Origin: Mesodorylaimus sp. YZB2_4
Taxonomy: Eukaryota; Nematoda; Enoplea; Dorylaimida; Dorylaimidae
Direction of reading: 5' to 3'
Length of the DNA stretch: 64,000 nucleotides
Assembly: GCA_030248295.1 (NCBI GenBank)
Contig: JASANH010000908.1
Coordinates: 434,001 to 498,000 of the forward strand
Positions 44,705 through 55,000 of this stretch are shown here, piece by piece (positions within the stretch are counted from its first letter, which is position 1; the number at the start of each line of letters is the position of its first letter). Made by a program: the position numbers and the translations under genes. Below the pieces are notes generated by a model. That model was not told the origin of the DNA, did no database searches, and worked only from the letters and a program-made list of their open reading frames with translations.

Positions 44705-45758
44705 ATGGCTCAAAGTACAAGTCGAAAACGATGTTACGATGCAGAAAATGGAGCGATGGTGAGCTTGGTTTTTTCTCATATCTGGTTACTCATGCGTAAG
44801 TGGGACTCATGGTTTTTCGAACAATGTTTTAGACCTTGCTTGTCCAAAACATAGGCCTACGCGCAATTTGTGTTTACCGGGTTCCGTACCACTCGTTTAT
44901 CACTTTGTTCTCTCCGATTCCTGTGTTCGCAGTCACTCCTTTCAGCTATTTGCACGTCTAGCCCCGAAACGTATTATCGATTTGTCCAATCATCGAATTA
45001 TCAACGACTCGATGCAACCCGGTTCAATATTAGAAATTGATGGACCCATTGAAAGTGGCAAGACATCCTTATTGATCGATATCGCCGCGTACTGTATTCT
45101 CCCCAAATCAAGCGGTGGTTTGGAAACGAATGTGGCCTTGATCGATTGTGATCGGCAGTTCCATATCAATCGGCTGGTTGCTATTCTGGAACGAGTATTC
45201 GGTGGTCAAACAACAGCTGCTTGTTCGTTCACAGGAGCCACCGAAGAAAAGATAACCAAGACATTGGCTCGATTTCACTATGTGGCCTGCGATGACAGCG
45301 AGGAACTGCTGGAATCTTTCAATCCATTGGACGATGCAATCGGCTCGGCTGTGATGACTGATCATAGCGGCGGTTGGCTTCTATTGATCGATACTATCAA
45401 CGCTTTCTATTGGCTCGATCGTAATTCGAGGAGTCGTAACAGCGTCAATCAAATGCATCAAACATATTCGCAACGAGTTGGCAGATTCTTAAACGAGCAC
45501 AACATGGCTGCTATCGTAACCAAACTCGTCATCGAGACGTCCAATGACGGATGGCAAGCTGGTGGAGGACGCACGTCGGATTCATCATCACCGAATGTGG
45601 CAGTAAGTTGCATAATGGATACGAGTTGGCGAAAATTGGTTACAAGATCGATTCAGTTATCAGTATCGGAAATCGATGGACAAAAAGTGCATACAGCTGT
45701 CGAGAATGCGCGTAGTGTTCGATTCAAAGTTTCCATTGATGGTATCTCTTATATTTGA
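44705..45758 (+). CDS. XRCC2: RAD51 paralog XRCC2
   Basis: Two exons, 44705-44758 and 44946-45758, in phase 0, 288 residues (human 280). The N-terminus MAQSTSRKRCYDAENGAMLF and ARLAPKR align with human XRCC2's ESGTELLARLEGR. Walker A is GPIESGKTSLL, followed by the XRCC2-typical CILPKSSGGLETNVALIDCD and the QFHINRLVAILERVFGG helix. The Walker B-like strand is WLLLIDTINAFYWLDR (human LLILDSLSAFYWIDR). XRCC2 works in the BCDX2 complex, assisting RAD51 in homologous recombination. Convergent with the GPCR at 45955-47292, with about 200 bases between stops. Confidence 0.92.
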
Positions 45759-45954
45759 CTTCCTGCTTTCTCTTCGCGGTGAGTATTTTGCATTAAACCT
45801 GTAGTTCCTTCTGCACTGCCTCCCCCTGCGCTTATGGTGAGTGCGTGTGCCCGTGGCCACCGCACGTCCAATGCACCTTATACCTCCGCAATGTAAGCCC
45901 AATAGGCACATACTCCTTGACCAACGACATCACCATATACGCCTACAACCATGG

Positions 45955-47292
45955 TCATATCCTCTCTCCTTTGACTGGCCCATTCACGTATCTAAATGAA
46001 GGTACATACGCAACATCGTCCTCCTGAACATTGCCCAGACGAGGGCATGAACACCTGATCATATTTCGAAAGACGTAGCGTAATCGGTTTCTAAATTCCA
46101 AGTTTAATGAGGTGTAAATGAAGATTTTCCAATTAGCTCCTCCTATAGCTAACCAAAGCAATGAGAAATGGAGGGGTCTCGAAGCCAGCTCGTGTCTCAA
46201 TATGAACCATTCGTAGGCCTTCAGTCCAAACCAAGGTGTCCAACTGACAAAGTGGAAGAGCACTACGAAGAAGGTCATGATGTAGGATGAGTCCGTGTCC
46301 AGTATATTCCTCTGATTCTCCTCCAGGTCGTCTGGATTGTTCAACTTGCGAATAATGTATGAATAGGAGTAAGTAACTGTGATGAAGCTAGGAGCCAGGA
46401 TCAGGACTGCCAGTGTGACTGTGTACGGTGCCATACGACCCCATTCCAGTACGCACAGAAATGTCTGATGGTAGTACCTGGCGTGCATTTCATCGAAGAG
46501 TGTGGGCGAGCAAAGAAGGGCGGCTGTGATCCATGTGAATACGATCCAGCACTTGCACCGAGTCAGTGTTTGCTCTATCTCGTATCGAGATGGTCGTGTC
46601 AGTGCCGCGTACCTGTCCACTCCGATCCACATGAACACGTAGACGTGCGTGCTGTACAGGGTGATCTCCAAGTACGCCTCGGCCTTGCACAACGTCCGAT
46701 CGTATCGAAATCGATGTCCATCCAGCAAGGATACGTACAAGGCCATTGGCGTGATCAGGATGCCAGTCATGAGATCGGTGGCTGCCAAAGAGAGCAAGTA
46801 GTGACTAATGACGTCTTTGAGGGCATCCGACGTCGCGATGACGTACATGGTCAGGAGGCTAGTCGTAATGAGGAGCAGTGTGATAATTAGTAACACTATA
46901 CTGTACCACACATTCTTGCCCGACATCTGAACCCCGAACATGGTCAGTAACTCCATGTCGGTCACCACAGGAGGTAAGCCCTGAATGCTGCTTTGCTCAA
47001 ACATGCCCGCTCCAGTGGCCGGTGTGCCCATCAGAACCGAGTCGGAAGTGGCCGAAGCCCAGAGTGCAGCTTCATTGCGTTGACCAATGTCCATTTTCGG
47101 ATCAGATGGTGCATCAAAGGAGAGAGAGTCGGCGCTGGCCTCTTCGGCACCAGTGTCGTAAGGAGGAAAAACAGTCTTGACAGCCACGATCTTGTAACCG
47201 ACCAATGTAGACAGGTTAGCCGCGGGTGGCGGAGGTGGGTAACGCCAATTCTTCAACCATACATCCGCGTCCGGATTACGACTGCGCGGCAT
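45955..47292 (-). CDS. class A GPCR, amine-receptor-like orphan
   Basis: A 445-residue intronless coding frame from ATG 47292; the exon is preceded by an acceptor CATTTTAG about 40 bases upstream, so a 5' UTR exon is likely. An extracellular N-terminus of about 125 residues is followed by seven helices. TM1 is NVWYSIVLLIITLLLITTSL. TM2 has SLAATDLMTG with Asp2.50. TM3 carries CKAEAYLEITLYSTHVYVFM then DRY. TM5 is APSFITVTYSYSYII, TM6 is FHFVSWTPWFGLKAY, and TM7 has an NWKIFIY in place of NPxxY. DRY and the HYLLSLAATD block suggest the biogenic-amine-like orphans of invertebrates. TM3 lacks the usual amine-binding Asp3.32 as far as I can align it, so an amine ligand is doubtful. Confidence 0.85.
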   Translation of the reverse strand: MPRSRNPDADVWLKNWRYPPPPPAANLSTLVGYKIVAVKTVFPPYDTGAEEASADSLSFDAPSDPKMDIGQRNEAALWASATSDSVLMGTPATGAGMFEQSSIQGLPPVVTDMELLTMFGVQMSGKNVWYSIVLLIITLLLITTSLLTMYVIATSDALKDVISHYLLSLAATDLMTGILITPMALYVSLLDGHRFRYDRTLCKAEAYLEITLYSTHVYVFMWIGVDRYAALTRPSRYEIEQTLTRCKCWIVFTWITAALLCSPTLFDEMHARYYHQTFLCVLEWGRMAPYTVTLAVLILAPSFITVTYSYSYIIRKLNNPDDLEENQRNILDTDSSYIMTFFVVLFHFVSWTPWFGLKAYEWFILRHELASRPLHFSLLWLAIGGANWKIFIYTSLNLEFRNRLRYVFRNMIRCSCPRLGNVQEDDVAYVPSFRYVNGPVKGERI

Positions 47293-49459
47293 GAGGACGC
47301 TTCGGGGCCAACGTGGCTCACGGGTTGCCCTAAAATGGAAAGAAGGTATGCTGCGAATGGAAAGCATGAAACTCAAGGAAAAGGAACTAGAAACTTGAAT
47401 GGCAGACGTGAAAATGAAAAAAGTAAAATATCCTACATCTCTCGTCAGGCCACGCGAACCCTCCCTCGACCCCCGCCCCGCCACCACTCGCCCATGTGGA
47501 CGGTGAGAGTGCGCCTTACTTGCAAATTGAATCCACTCACGTTCTCTCAATCATGTCATCGAAAAAAGGGACGGAGATGGAAATGTGATAAGCCTTTTCA
47601 GTCAAAATTTCAATTACGCAAATGTATCCCCTTCACAACAACAATGAGGCAAAGACGCAAATTTTATTCAATTTTCTTCATTCGCCCGCTCTTTTCTAAT
47701 GTCACTGTATCAAAAACCTTTTTGACATGCCTTCAATCAAGGTGGATTGTGTCAATAGGGCAAATAGAATTCATCCGAGGGAGGCCCCTCATCGATTTTA
47801 GATACGCCCTTGAAGCCAACCTTGACACTCTACAGTATGGTCAAATAACAAAGAGGAGAAATTAACCGAGTCCATACGAGTCTCTAACCGGGATGAGGAA
47901 GCCCGAGACAAGTTCTCAGTCATTTTTTGAGCCTTGCATTCATAAGCACGATCAAGAAGGCCGATGCATATTTCATGAGGGCCAGAAAAAGGAGACAGAT
48001 TAAGGGCCGAGTTAAACTTGTCCCCATGCAGCCGGAACTAAAATTGGAGATGATAACCCAAGGGGAATGGCAAGACGTAGTTTCGACCAGGAAGGACTTG
48101 GCATAGGGACCCGACCAAGAATGCCACTTACCTCTTCTTCGCTTAGGACAAATCAGTGCCAATGTTCTCTAGGCTGGCTAGGAGCATTCGGCATTGGGTA
48201 GTGGCGAGTGAAAACCGGGTCTCGATTTGATGCGGGCAATATCAATGGCTCAGACTGGAGCGAGCCGAAAATCCATATTGAGTGAGGCTCGTGTTGGTCA
48301 CGCTAATCGACTCGAGTGCGTAGCCAATGCGAACCACTCGTTTAAGCTCGAGGAAAGAGTCCTTGCCGCAGTTCCACTGGTAACTGTTTTCGACTTGTCG
48401 ACTCGCCCGGCCACTCGGCATCGATCGAGCCCATTTATAGCTTATCAGCTAACGCCGACTACGCGCGACGAAAAATGTGCGCCTTCATCCATCCCAAACA
48501 GCTGCCATTCACCCATCGTCTGGGAATAAGCCTGACTGAACAGCTAAACTGCCATGGCCATTTTCTCACCCGCTGCAAACAATGCGCTCAATCAGAGAGA
48601 ACGGATGTGGACTAACTGCGCAGTGGGTGCACCTCCCTTTGCTATGACCTCTGGTGTCCTTAGGTCCTTCATCCAAGACACGCGTTGCGTCATACAGCCA
48701 GCAGGCTATTAGCGTACACAGTACGCGACAAGCAGTCACATGACCATCCTTAGACGAATGGTGCATGAAAAAGAACACCAAGCAAGAAAGCCTTACAAAA
48801 AACGGACGCCTATCGGCCAGCAATCAACGCAGTGGCAGCTACAGACAGCCACAATGGAAAGACGAAGGGCAAACAAATCTTAAACTATCCTCGTCATGAC
48901 ACAGGTGAGCAAAAATTTGAAAGTCTCTCCCGCCATCCTTGCGCAAGAGTGGACTAATTGTAAGAATGATTGACGTGGTGTCCTTCATGTAGGCGACGGC
49001 AATGACTATTGAACAGTCAATCCGTGATTGTAGAAATCGAGTATAGGAATATTCCGTGCCAATAACAATGACGTGATCGTCAGTGATCCTGCGATAGGCT
49101 TGTGGTCCTTTTCCTGTCATGATGTTTGGAGCACCTACATACAGTAGGAGCGTGCTTCTGTAAGGAGGGGTAATGGGTAACGTGCGCGCCGGACGAATCA
49201 GCATCGGACCAGTGCACACAGACGAATTTTAAGATGGCGTAGTGGAATCGCTTTCCAATTTCAGCCCAGGCGAGGACGCTTCCTTTACACTTTGCCCCAC
49301 CACGTCTGTTGTTTGCCACTGTGATGAGTGCGATGCGGCCGAAACGTCCTGCGTGTTGCCTTTGCACATGCCATTCGGCACGACTTCGAAGAAGCCATAT
49401 TCCCACGTTTTACACGATCCGACCCATTCTCTTCATTCGCACCGAAGTTCAAGCATTTC
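47293..49459. other. spacer between two GPCR genes
   Basis: Should hold the GPCR 45955-47292 5' UTR exon(s) and promoter and the 3' UTR of the next GPCR. The open frames on the plus strand are antisense or chance. Confidence 0.4.
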
Positions 49460-50680
49460 TTACACCTGAACAGGCATATGCACAGTTTCGCTCATCAAGA
49501 TCATAACACGATTCAGTACGTCATTGACGATCTCTTGGTTCTTGCCGCGTCCAAACAGGACCTTTTTGGCTTGTTTCCGAAACACGCTGCTACACATGGC
49601 GTAGATGAAGATGTTGAGACTGCTGTTGGCCACCACCAGAAAAGTCGATGTGGTCACGATATTCTCCATGAGAGACGTTTGAAATTGCTCCTCATCCAAT
49701 ACTGTCTCGCATAAATCGATCACTGCCGGTAGACTATGACACACCAGAAATTTGAATATGACGCACAATAAAGTGCAAGTCAAAACTTTTTTCTGCTTTG
49801 CGTTTGAACTCACACTAGGAGACACTGATGGGTTCGATTGCAATGTAACACGGGAAGGGTCGCTTTTCAGTGTACTCCGACTCCCTCGTTTCAAAGGCGT
49901 GGCTATGGGTTCCTTCTCTTTTCGTCTTCCTTTCGTGCCCCCATCGCATTCCTCATAGGCCAAATGACTACCACTACTTCTGACTTCCTGCAGAATCCTG
50001 GCACTCAATACGCACAATAAGATGAATGGTCCTAGCGAGAATAGTAATGGTCCCAAGACCACCTTGTAAGCTATCCAATACGATGTTCGGGTTCGAAATT
50101 CAGCTTGTCCCAACAAATTCATTGGTCCACCCGAATTCATTTCCAAACACGTGAACACCTTGACCTCGAAGTACCTCGACACGTTGTAAATAGCAGCTGC
50201 TAATATGCAAAATATCGAGATCAGAATCGATCTCCTTTTCGCATTGTAAATCCGGTGTTTCAGTGGATAGCACAAGGCGAAGTACCGCTCTATCGAAAGG
50301 GATATGACCAACCATACGCACGAGGTATAGGCAAAATTTGAGAAGAAATTCAAAGCGGGATAATAGCGGACATAGGGACCAAAGGTTCTGACTCGGCCGT
50401 ACAATAGATGAGGTAGGCTCTCCATGAAAAATGATCCCGCCAAGACTGCGCAGTCGCATATGCACAATGGAATGGTGTACAAGGTGAGCACGGAGACTGG
50501 TCTTGCCTTGAAAAATACAAGCAAGCAACACAAATTGCTGAAAATGCCGATTGTGATCAAAGTGACCAAAATAGGGCCACTCAAATAATATCCATAGTCC
50601 GGCGGGTGGGTCCAGTTCTTCAGTCTTATCTTACACTCGAATTGGGCCTCGGTACTATTTGTGATATTGTATCCACTCAT
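49460..50680 (-). CDS. class A GPCR, FMRFamide/neuropeptide-receptor-like
   Basis: A 406-residue single-exon frame from ATG 50680. The N-terminus has sequons (NITNST). TM1 begins GPILVTLITIGIFSNLCCLL. TM2 has PLCICDCAVLAGSF. TM3 ends SLSIERYFALCYPLKHRIYN, with ERY in place of DRY. EL2 has RYFEVKVFTCLEM, a pattern of invertebrate FMRFamide-type receptors. TM5 is VLGPLLFSLGPFILLCVL. The third loop is long, Ser/Lys-rich and charged. TM6 is VIFKFLVCHSLPAVIDLCET, and TM7 SSLNIFIYAMCSSVFRKQ, where NIFIY replaces NPxxY. A neuropeptide receptor is most likely; the exact ligand class cannot be read off. Confidence 0.85.
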   Translation of the reverse strand: MSGYNITNSTEAQFECKIRLKNWTHPPDYGYYLSGPILVTLITIGIFSNLCCLLVFFKARPVSVLTLYTIPLCICDCAVLAGSFFMESLPHLLYGRVRTFGPYVRYYPALNFFSNFAYTSCVWLVISLSIERYFALCYPLKHRIYNAKRRSILISIFCILAAAIYNVSRYFEVKVFTCLEMNSGGPMNLLGQAEFRTRTSYWIAYKVVLGPLLFSLGPFILLCVLSARILQEVRSSGSHLAYEECDGGTKGRRKEKEPIATPLKRGSRSTLKSDPSRVTLQSNPSVSPSVSSNAKQKKVLTCTLLCVIFKFLVCHSLPAVIDLCETVLDEEQFQTSLMENIVTTSTFLVVANSSLNIFIYAMCSSVFRKQAKKVLFGRGKNQEIVNDVLNRVMILMSETVHMPVQV

Positions 50681-52009
50681 GTCGGATTCTGAAATGCATC
50701 AGTGCTCAGGCATGTTGACCAGTACCTGGGGCAGGGAAAATAAGGAAGTAAATCCAAGCTTAGCTTTATCCCCGGGCTCCCGACCCCATGCTATCAACCA
50801 CATGCATATGTGTTACATCGAGGAGGCACCCATCTGATGAACCATGTAGCCCGCCTTTACTCCCGGCGACGCTGACGGGATAAAAGCTTCGGTTAGGCGT
50901 ATGAGACTAGGGGGAGACATCATCTCAAATAGGAGCATCCATTTTTCCCAGCACGACTTGTGCCATAATTACAAGACACATGGAGTCAACCCGACGCTTT
51001 CCAAGCCTCAATGAGTGTTAGCTGACGGGAATGATAATAGCTAAGGGAGCCTTTGAGGGCTGAGAAAGGGGTAGAATTTTATCAGGATTCGCCCACAAAA
51101 GGCTAAGATGAAGGGCAAAACGCACGAAAAAGGATTCTAGCCTTCTGAAAATAAAAGGAAATGAAAAATCACTCACCCTGAATCGAATGGAGAAGCGCTT
51201 GACCCTCGAGCAATTACAGCTGGCAGTTTTAGCGACTCGCCTCTAGTTAGATTATTGCGCCAGTTTCCAACTACTAGGTCGCTAGCGTACCAGTCACTGC
51301 CATCCACGACGACGTACTGACCTATGCCTGATCTTTCCACCGTTTCCCGAACAAGGGATTATTATAGCCGTTATTTCAGACTAAGCATGTGCTACATCCG
51401 CCTAATTATCTCCCATCAAAGACAGGACACTTGCCAGCAAGTAACTCGAGGTATGGCCGTAGTCGTATTCTCATCCGCTGGCGCACCTTGACGTGGCAAC
51501 TATTCATGACCGCGGCAAAGCTAATCACCCTATCATCAACTGGCACAACCTTCTACCTTCATACCTAGCACAGCAAACATGCAAGGCAACAACACTTCGA
51601 AGTGGCATGCACATGTGACACGAATGCACTCAACGCCAATCCGTACAGCTCTTTGCCAACACAAGAATCATATTCTAGGAAGCATCACACACGCGCATGC
51701 CCTTGAAACCAACACCACCCCATCTAGCCACAATAGCTGACAGTCCCAAAAAGCTCTTTACCATTTCACTCAACTATCCATAACAAAAATAAACGAAACT
51801 TAGTTTGGCAAGCACCCTTCCACAAAAGCTACACCAGAAAATCCAAAGCCTAAAAACTTACAGCATTGTGGAAAAAAGTGAAAAAGTCTTAAATATTCAC
51901 GTTCGACTGGTAATTTGCAAATTGATCTCACGAACGCACTGAACATAAACCTCAGAATTCCATCGCAACCGAACCACGTCAAGGACAGTCATAGGCTCCT
52001 TCCCCAACC
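50681..52009. other. GPCR upstream / Staufen downstream spacer
   Basis: No exon or repeat I can support. The first part is presumably the promoter and 5' UTR of the GPCR at 49460-50680, the last part the Staufen 3' UTR. Confidence 0.4.
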
Positions 52010-55000
52010 CTAAGTCTCTAGTCGTTCTTCGCGTGACTTGCCCCCATTTTGATCTTGCGACTCGGAAGCATGGTCCGAACTCCCAACCGCTTGTTCATTC
52101 GAATGGTCGGCAATTCCCAATCCTTTTCCGGCCAACGAACGGAGCGCAGCCAATGCAGCATCGCCTTGTGCTTGATCAACCGTGGGCCCACTTCCGTGAC
52201 ACACTAACGGCGGCGACGTTGTCAGGCTGACCAAGGAGAGGTATTCACCACTATCGCCATTCCGTAAGCTCTGAATATAGAGTACCCTATAAGCCCATGA
52301 CTTCTAGCACCAACACCCCCGCACACCTTACCTTCGGAAAATCCGTATAATGCACCTGAAAGGATAGCAATCTGGCCAAATACTCTAGTTGCTCCTTGGC
52401 ACCATCCGAAGCTGACGTATCTTCAGGCGGAGAAGTCCTGGCTTGCATCTCGTTCCAAGTTCCTGAAAAAACATACCAATCACGAGCCAACGACTTCTAT
52501 AAAACTAGAATCATACCGAAAGAACCTCCCGCCTCAGCTTGACCACTGTCATCTCCATTTGCGGAGCTTGTAGTTCGGCAGTCGTCGAATGTATCGCAAT
52601 CTGAAACCACAGAAAACGTATGGCCAAAAGGCACCGGCTCTCGGTTGGTATAGGCCTCGTCCAAAAATTAGAACTGTCATGCGCTACGATGAAAAGTACA
52701 TAGGACTAAGCGCTCAACGGAGCCCTCACGATCAGGCCAGTCCTACCTGCAAACGCTGATGGCAGAAAGAAAAGACCAGGCGCTAATCGACGTCCACCTC
52801 GACTTCGCTGTCTTCCAAAACGTGAATTGCCATTTCTATTCTCGTCATCATTCCCCAATAAGCCATCTCTTTGCCCATCATCACTTAATTGAAATTTCAC
52901 CTTCCGTTTTTCCGCCGAGCTGCTCTTCCTGGCTTGCTCTTCCTCTTGCTGACAAGTTTTCTGTTCGTTAGCTTCTTCTGGACTTTGACTCGCGGATGGC
53001 GTTTCAGACGGCGACGACTGACGATGTTTCAACACTGGCTTGCCAGGCGTTGGCAACGGTTTAGCATACCCCATCGCTTCCAACATACTTTCCGCAGCCG
53101 CTCTTTTCGCCAATTTCTTATTCGGCCCTCTTCCATCGCATACCTTGTCCCCGATCGCAACCTTAAAGGTTTCATGTCAGGTCGGTTAACCTGTGCCAGA
53201 ACGGGCTGGTTACCTTCACAATGAACTCCTTGCACCGCGCATGCCCATCCTCGCCGACATATTCAAACGTTGGTTCCGCTTCCTTCTTGGCTTGTTGAAC
53301 TTGTATGAGACGACTGACTGGGTTGATTTCTTGTCCATAATTTGGATCACTCTTCAAATCCTGCAAAAAAGCATTCGTCCGTTACATCCCACCCAATGAT
53401 TCGCATTACCTTGATTATAGTCGGCTTCTTTTTTTTTTCCTTCGAGTCTTTCTGCTGACCCTCTTTATCCAGCTGTTGACGCAGCATCACAGGAGGAGGT
53501 AAAGCTTGAATCACTTGTTTCAGCGCCTCCATTATTTTTGTCGCCGCATCGAGCTTTGCCGCTTTTTTGCTGGCTCCTTCGCCATCCGCAGTCAGCGATT
53601 GCATCGACGGGCCGTGCACAACACAACGGACCACGAAATGCCGTTTATGTGCGGGTCCAGTTTCAGAGACCACCTGAACGGAAAGAAAAATAGAAAAGAC
53701 TCAAATATCAAACTGTTTTCAATACTTACATCGAAATTCACATCCATATGTCCTTTCAGAGCCATCTCGTACACGACGTTAATAGGAGATTTATCAGCCG
53801 ACATGTCTATGCCGTCATCGTTTTCTCCACTAGGCTCCTTGTCATTATTCTTGCCTGAACATAACTTTATTTATAAATCGTTCATTCTCCATAAAATACC
53901 AATTTACGTTACCTGGTCCATCCTCTGCCACCGTCGAATTTTCTTGATTTCCTTCGCCTACTTTCGCATCCGCCTGTTTCTCTTTCTCTTGCTGCACCCG
54001 TTTTTGCACGATTGGTTCAAGTGCACGCAAAGCTTTCAACGACGCATCATGTTTGGCCAATTGCCTATTCGGACCTTGACCAAGGAATTCGTGCTCGCCA
54101 ACTTTCAAAACCACATAGTGCATTAGTATTGGAGGAATTGTCATTAAAGCAAGACGCGCCTGCGGATAACTAAACGCAGCGAACGGTGACGATGGGGGCG
54201 GGGTCGAAAAAGGAGACGGCGAACTTGGTCGGTAAAGCCTGCTGCAACAAGAACAAAATATTCAGGAAAACACACCCCACCACAAATAAAAACACCTTGG
54301 TCGCCAACTTACCTCAGTGCGTTCACATGATAGGCGGTTGGAGGGGGAACAGGTGGACGGAAAGGTAGCGCTGGATACGACGGGTTCAGAAACGTATACT
54401 CCGGAATGGTTCCAATCTTCATGGCCAAGGTGTTCAACATGACGGTTGGTGTCAAAGAGGCTAAAAAAGTGAGCCCGTTTTGCCTACAGCTGGTCCAGCA
54501 GTCAAACCTAAGCAAGGCTGTGCGGGGACCAGTACACACAGCAGCGTCCCTCTGTGTCTCCACTAGGAGCACCTCCACCAAGGTCATCCTGGATGCACAC
54601 CGACTTCCTCAGACAATGGTATGTGGGATTTGAGCCTTGTCGGTTCATGTTCATGTTTTACCACATCACCAAACGCTTATGCGCACTCGAGGGTAGGCAA
54701 CGACTAGGCGCTAGCCAACGACACGAGTATAGCCGGTCAGCACTCGAACCTTCTACGCAAGACTGCCTAGGGGCCAGCACACACGGCAGGCTCCCTCTGC
54801 GTGTCTCCACTAGAAGCCCCTCCACGTGAAGGCACCCAGGACTGTACGCCGACTTTCTCCGGCGATGGCGGGGGCTCCGGTGTTCGACAGCCGAGACTGT
54901 CTCCTCGTTTGGCTTCCGCCTATTCACTCGGAGCACCTCGACGGTACCAGGTGAGTAACCAACGGCCTGGCTTGCAAGGTTAGCGAGGGTTCATGGTTCG

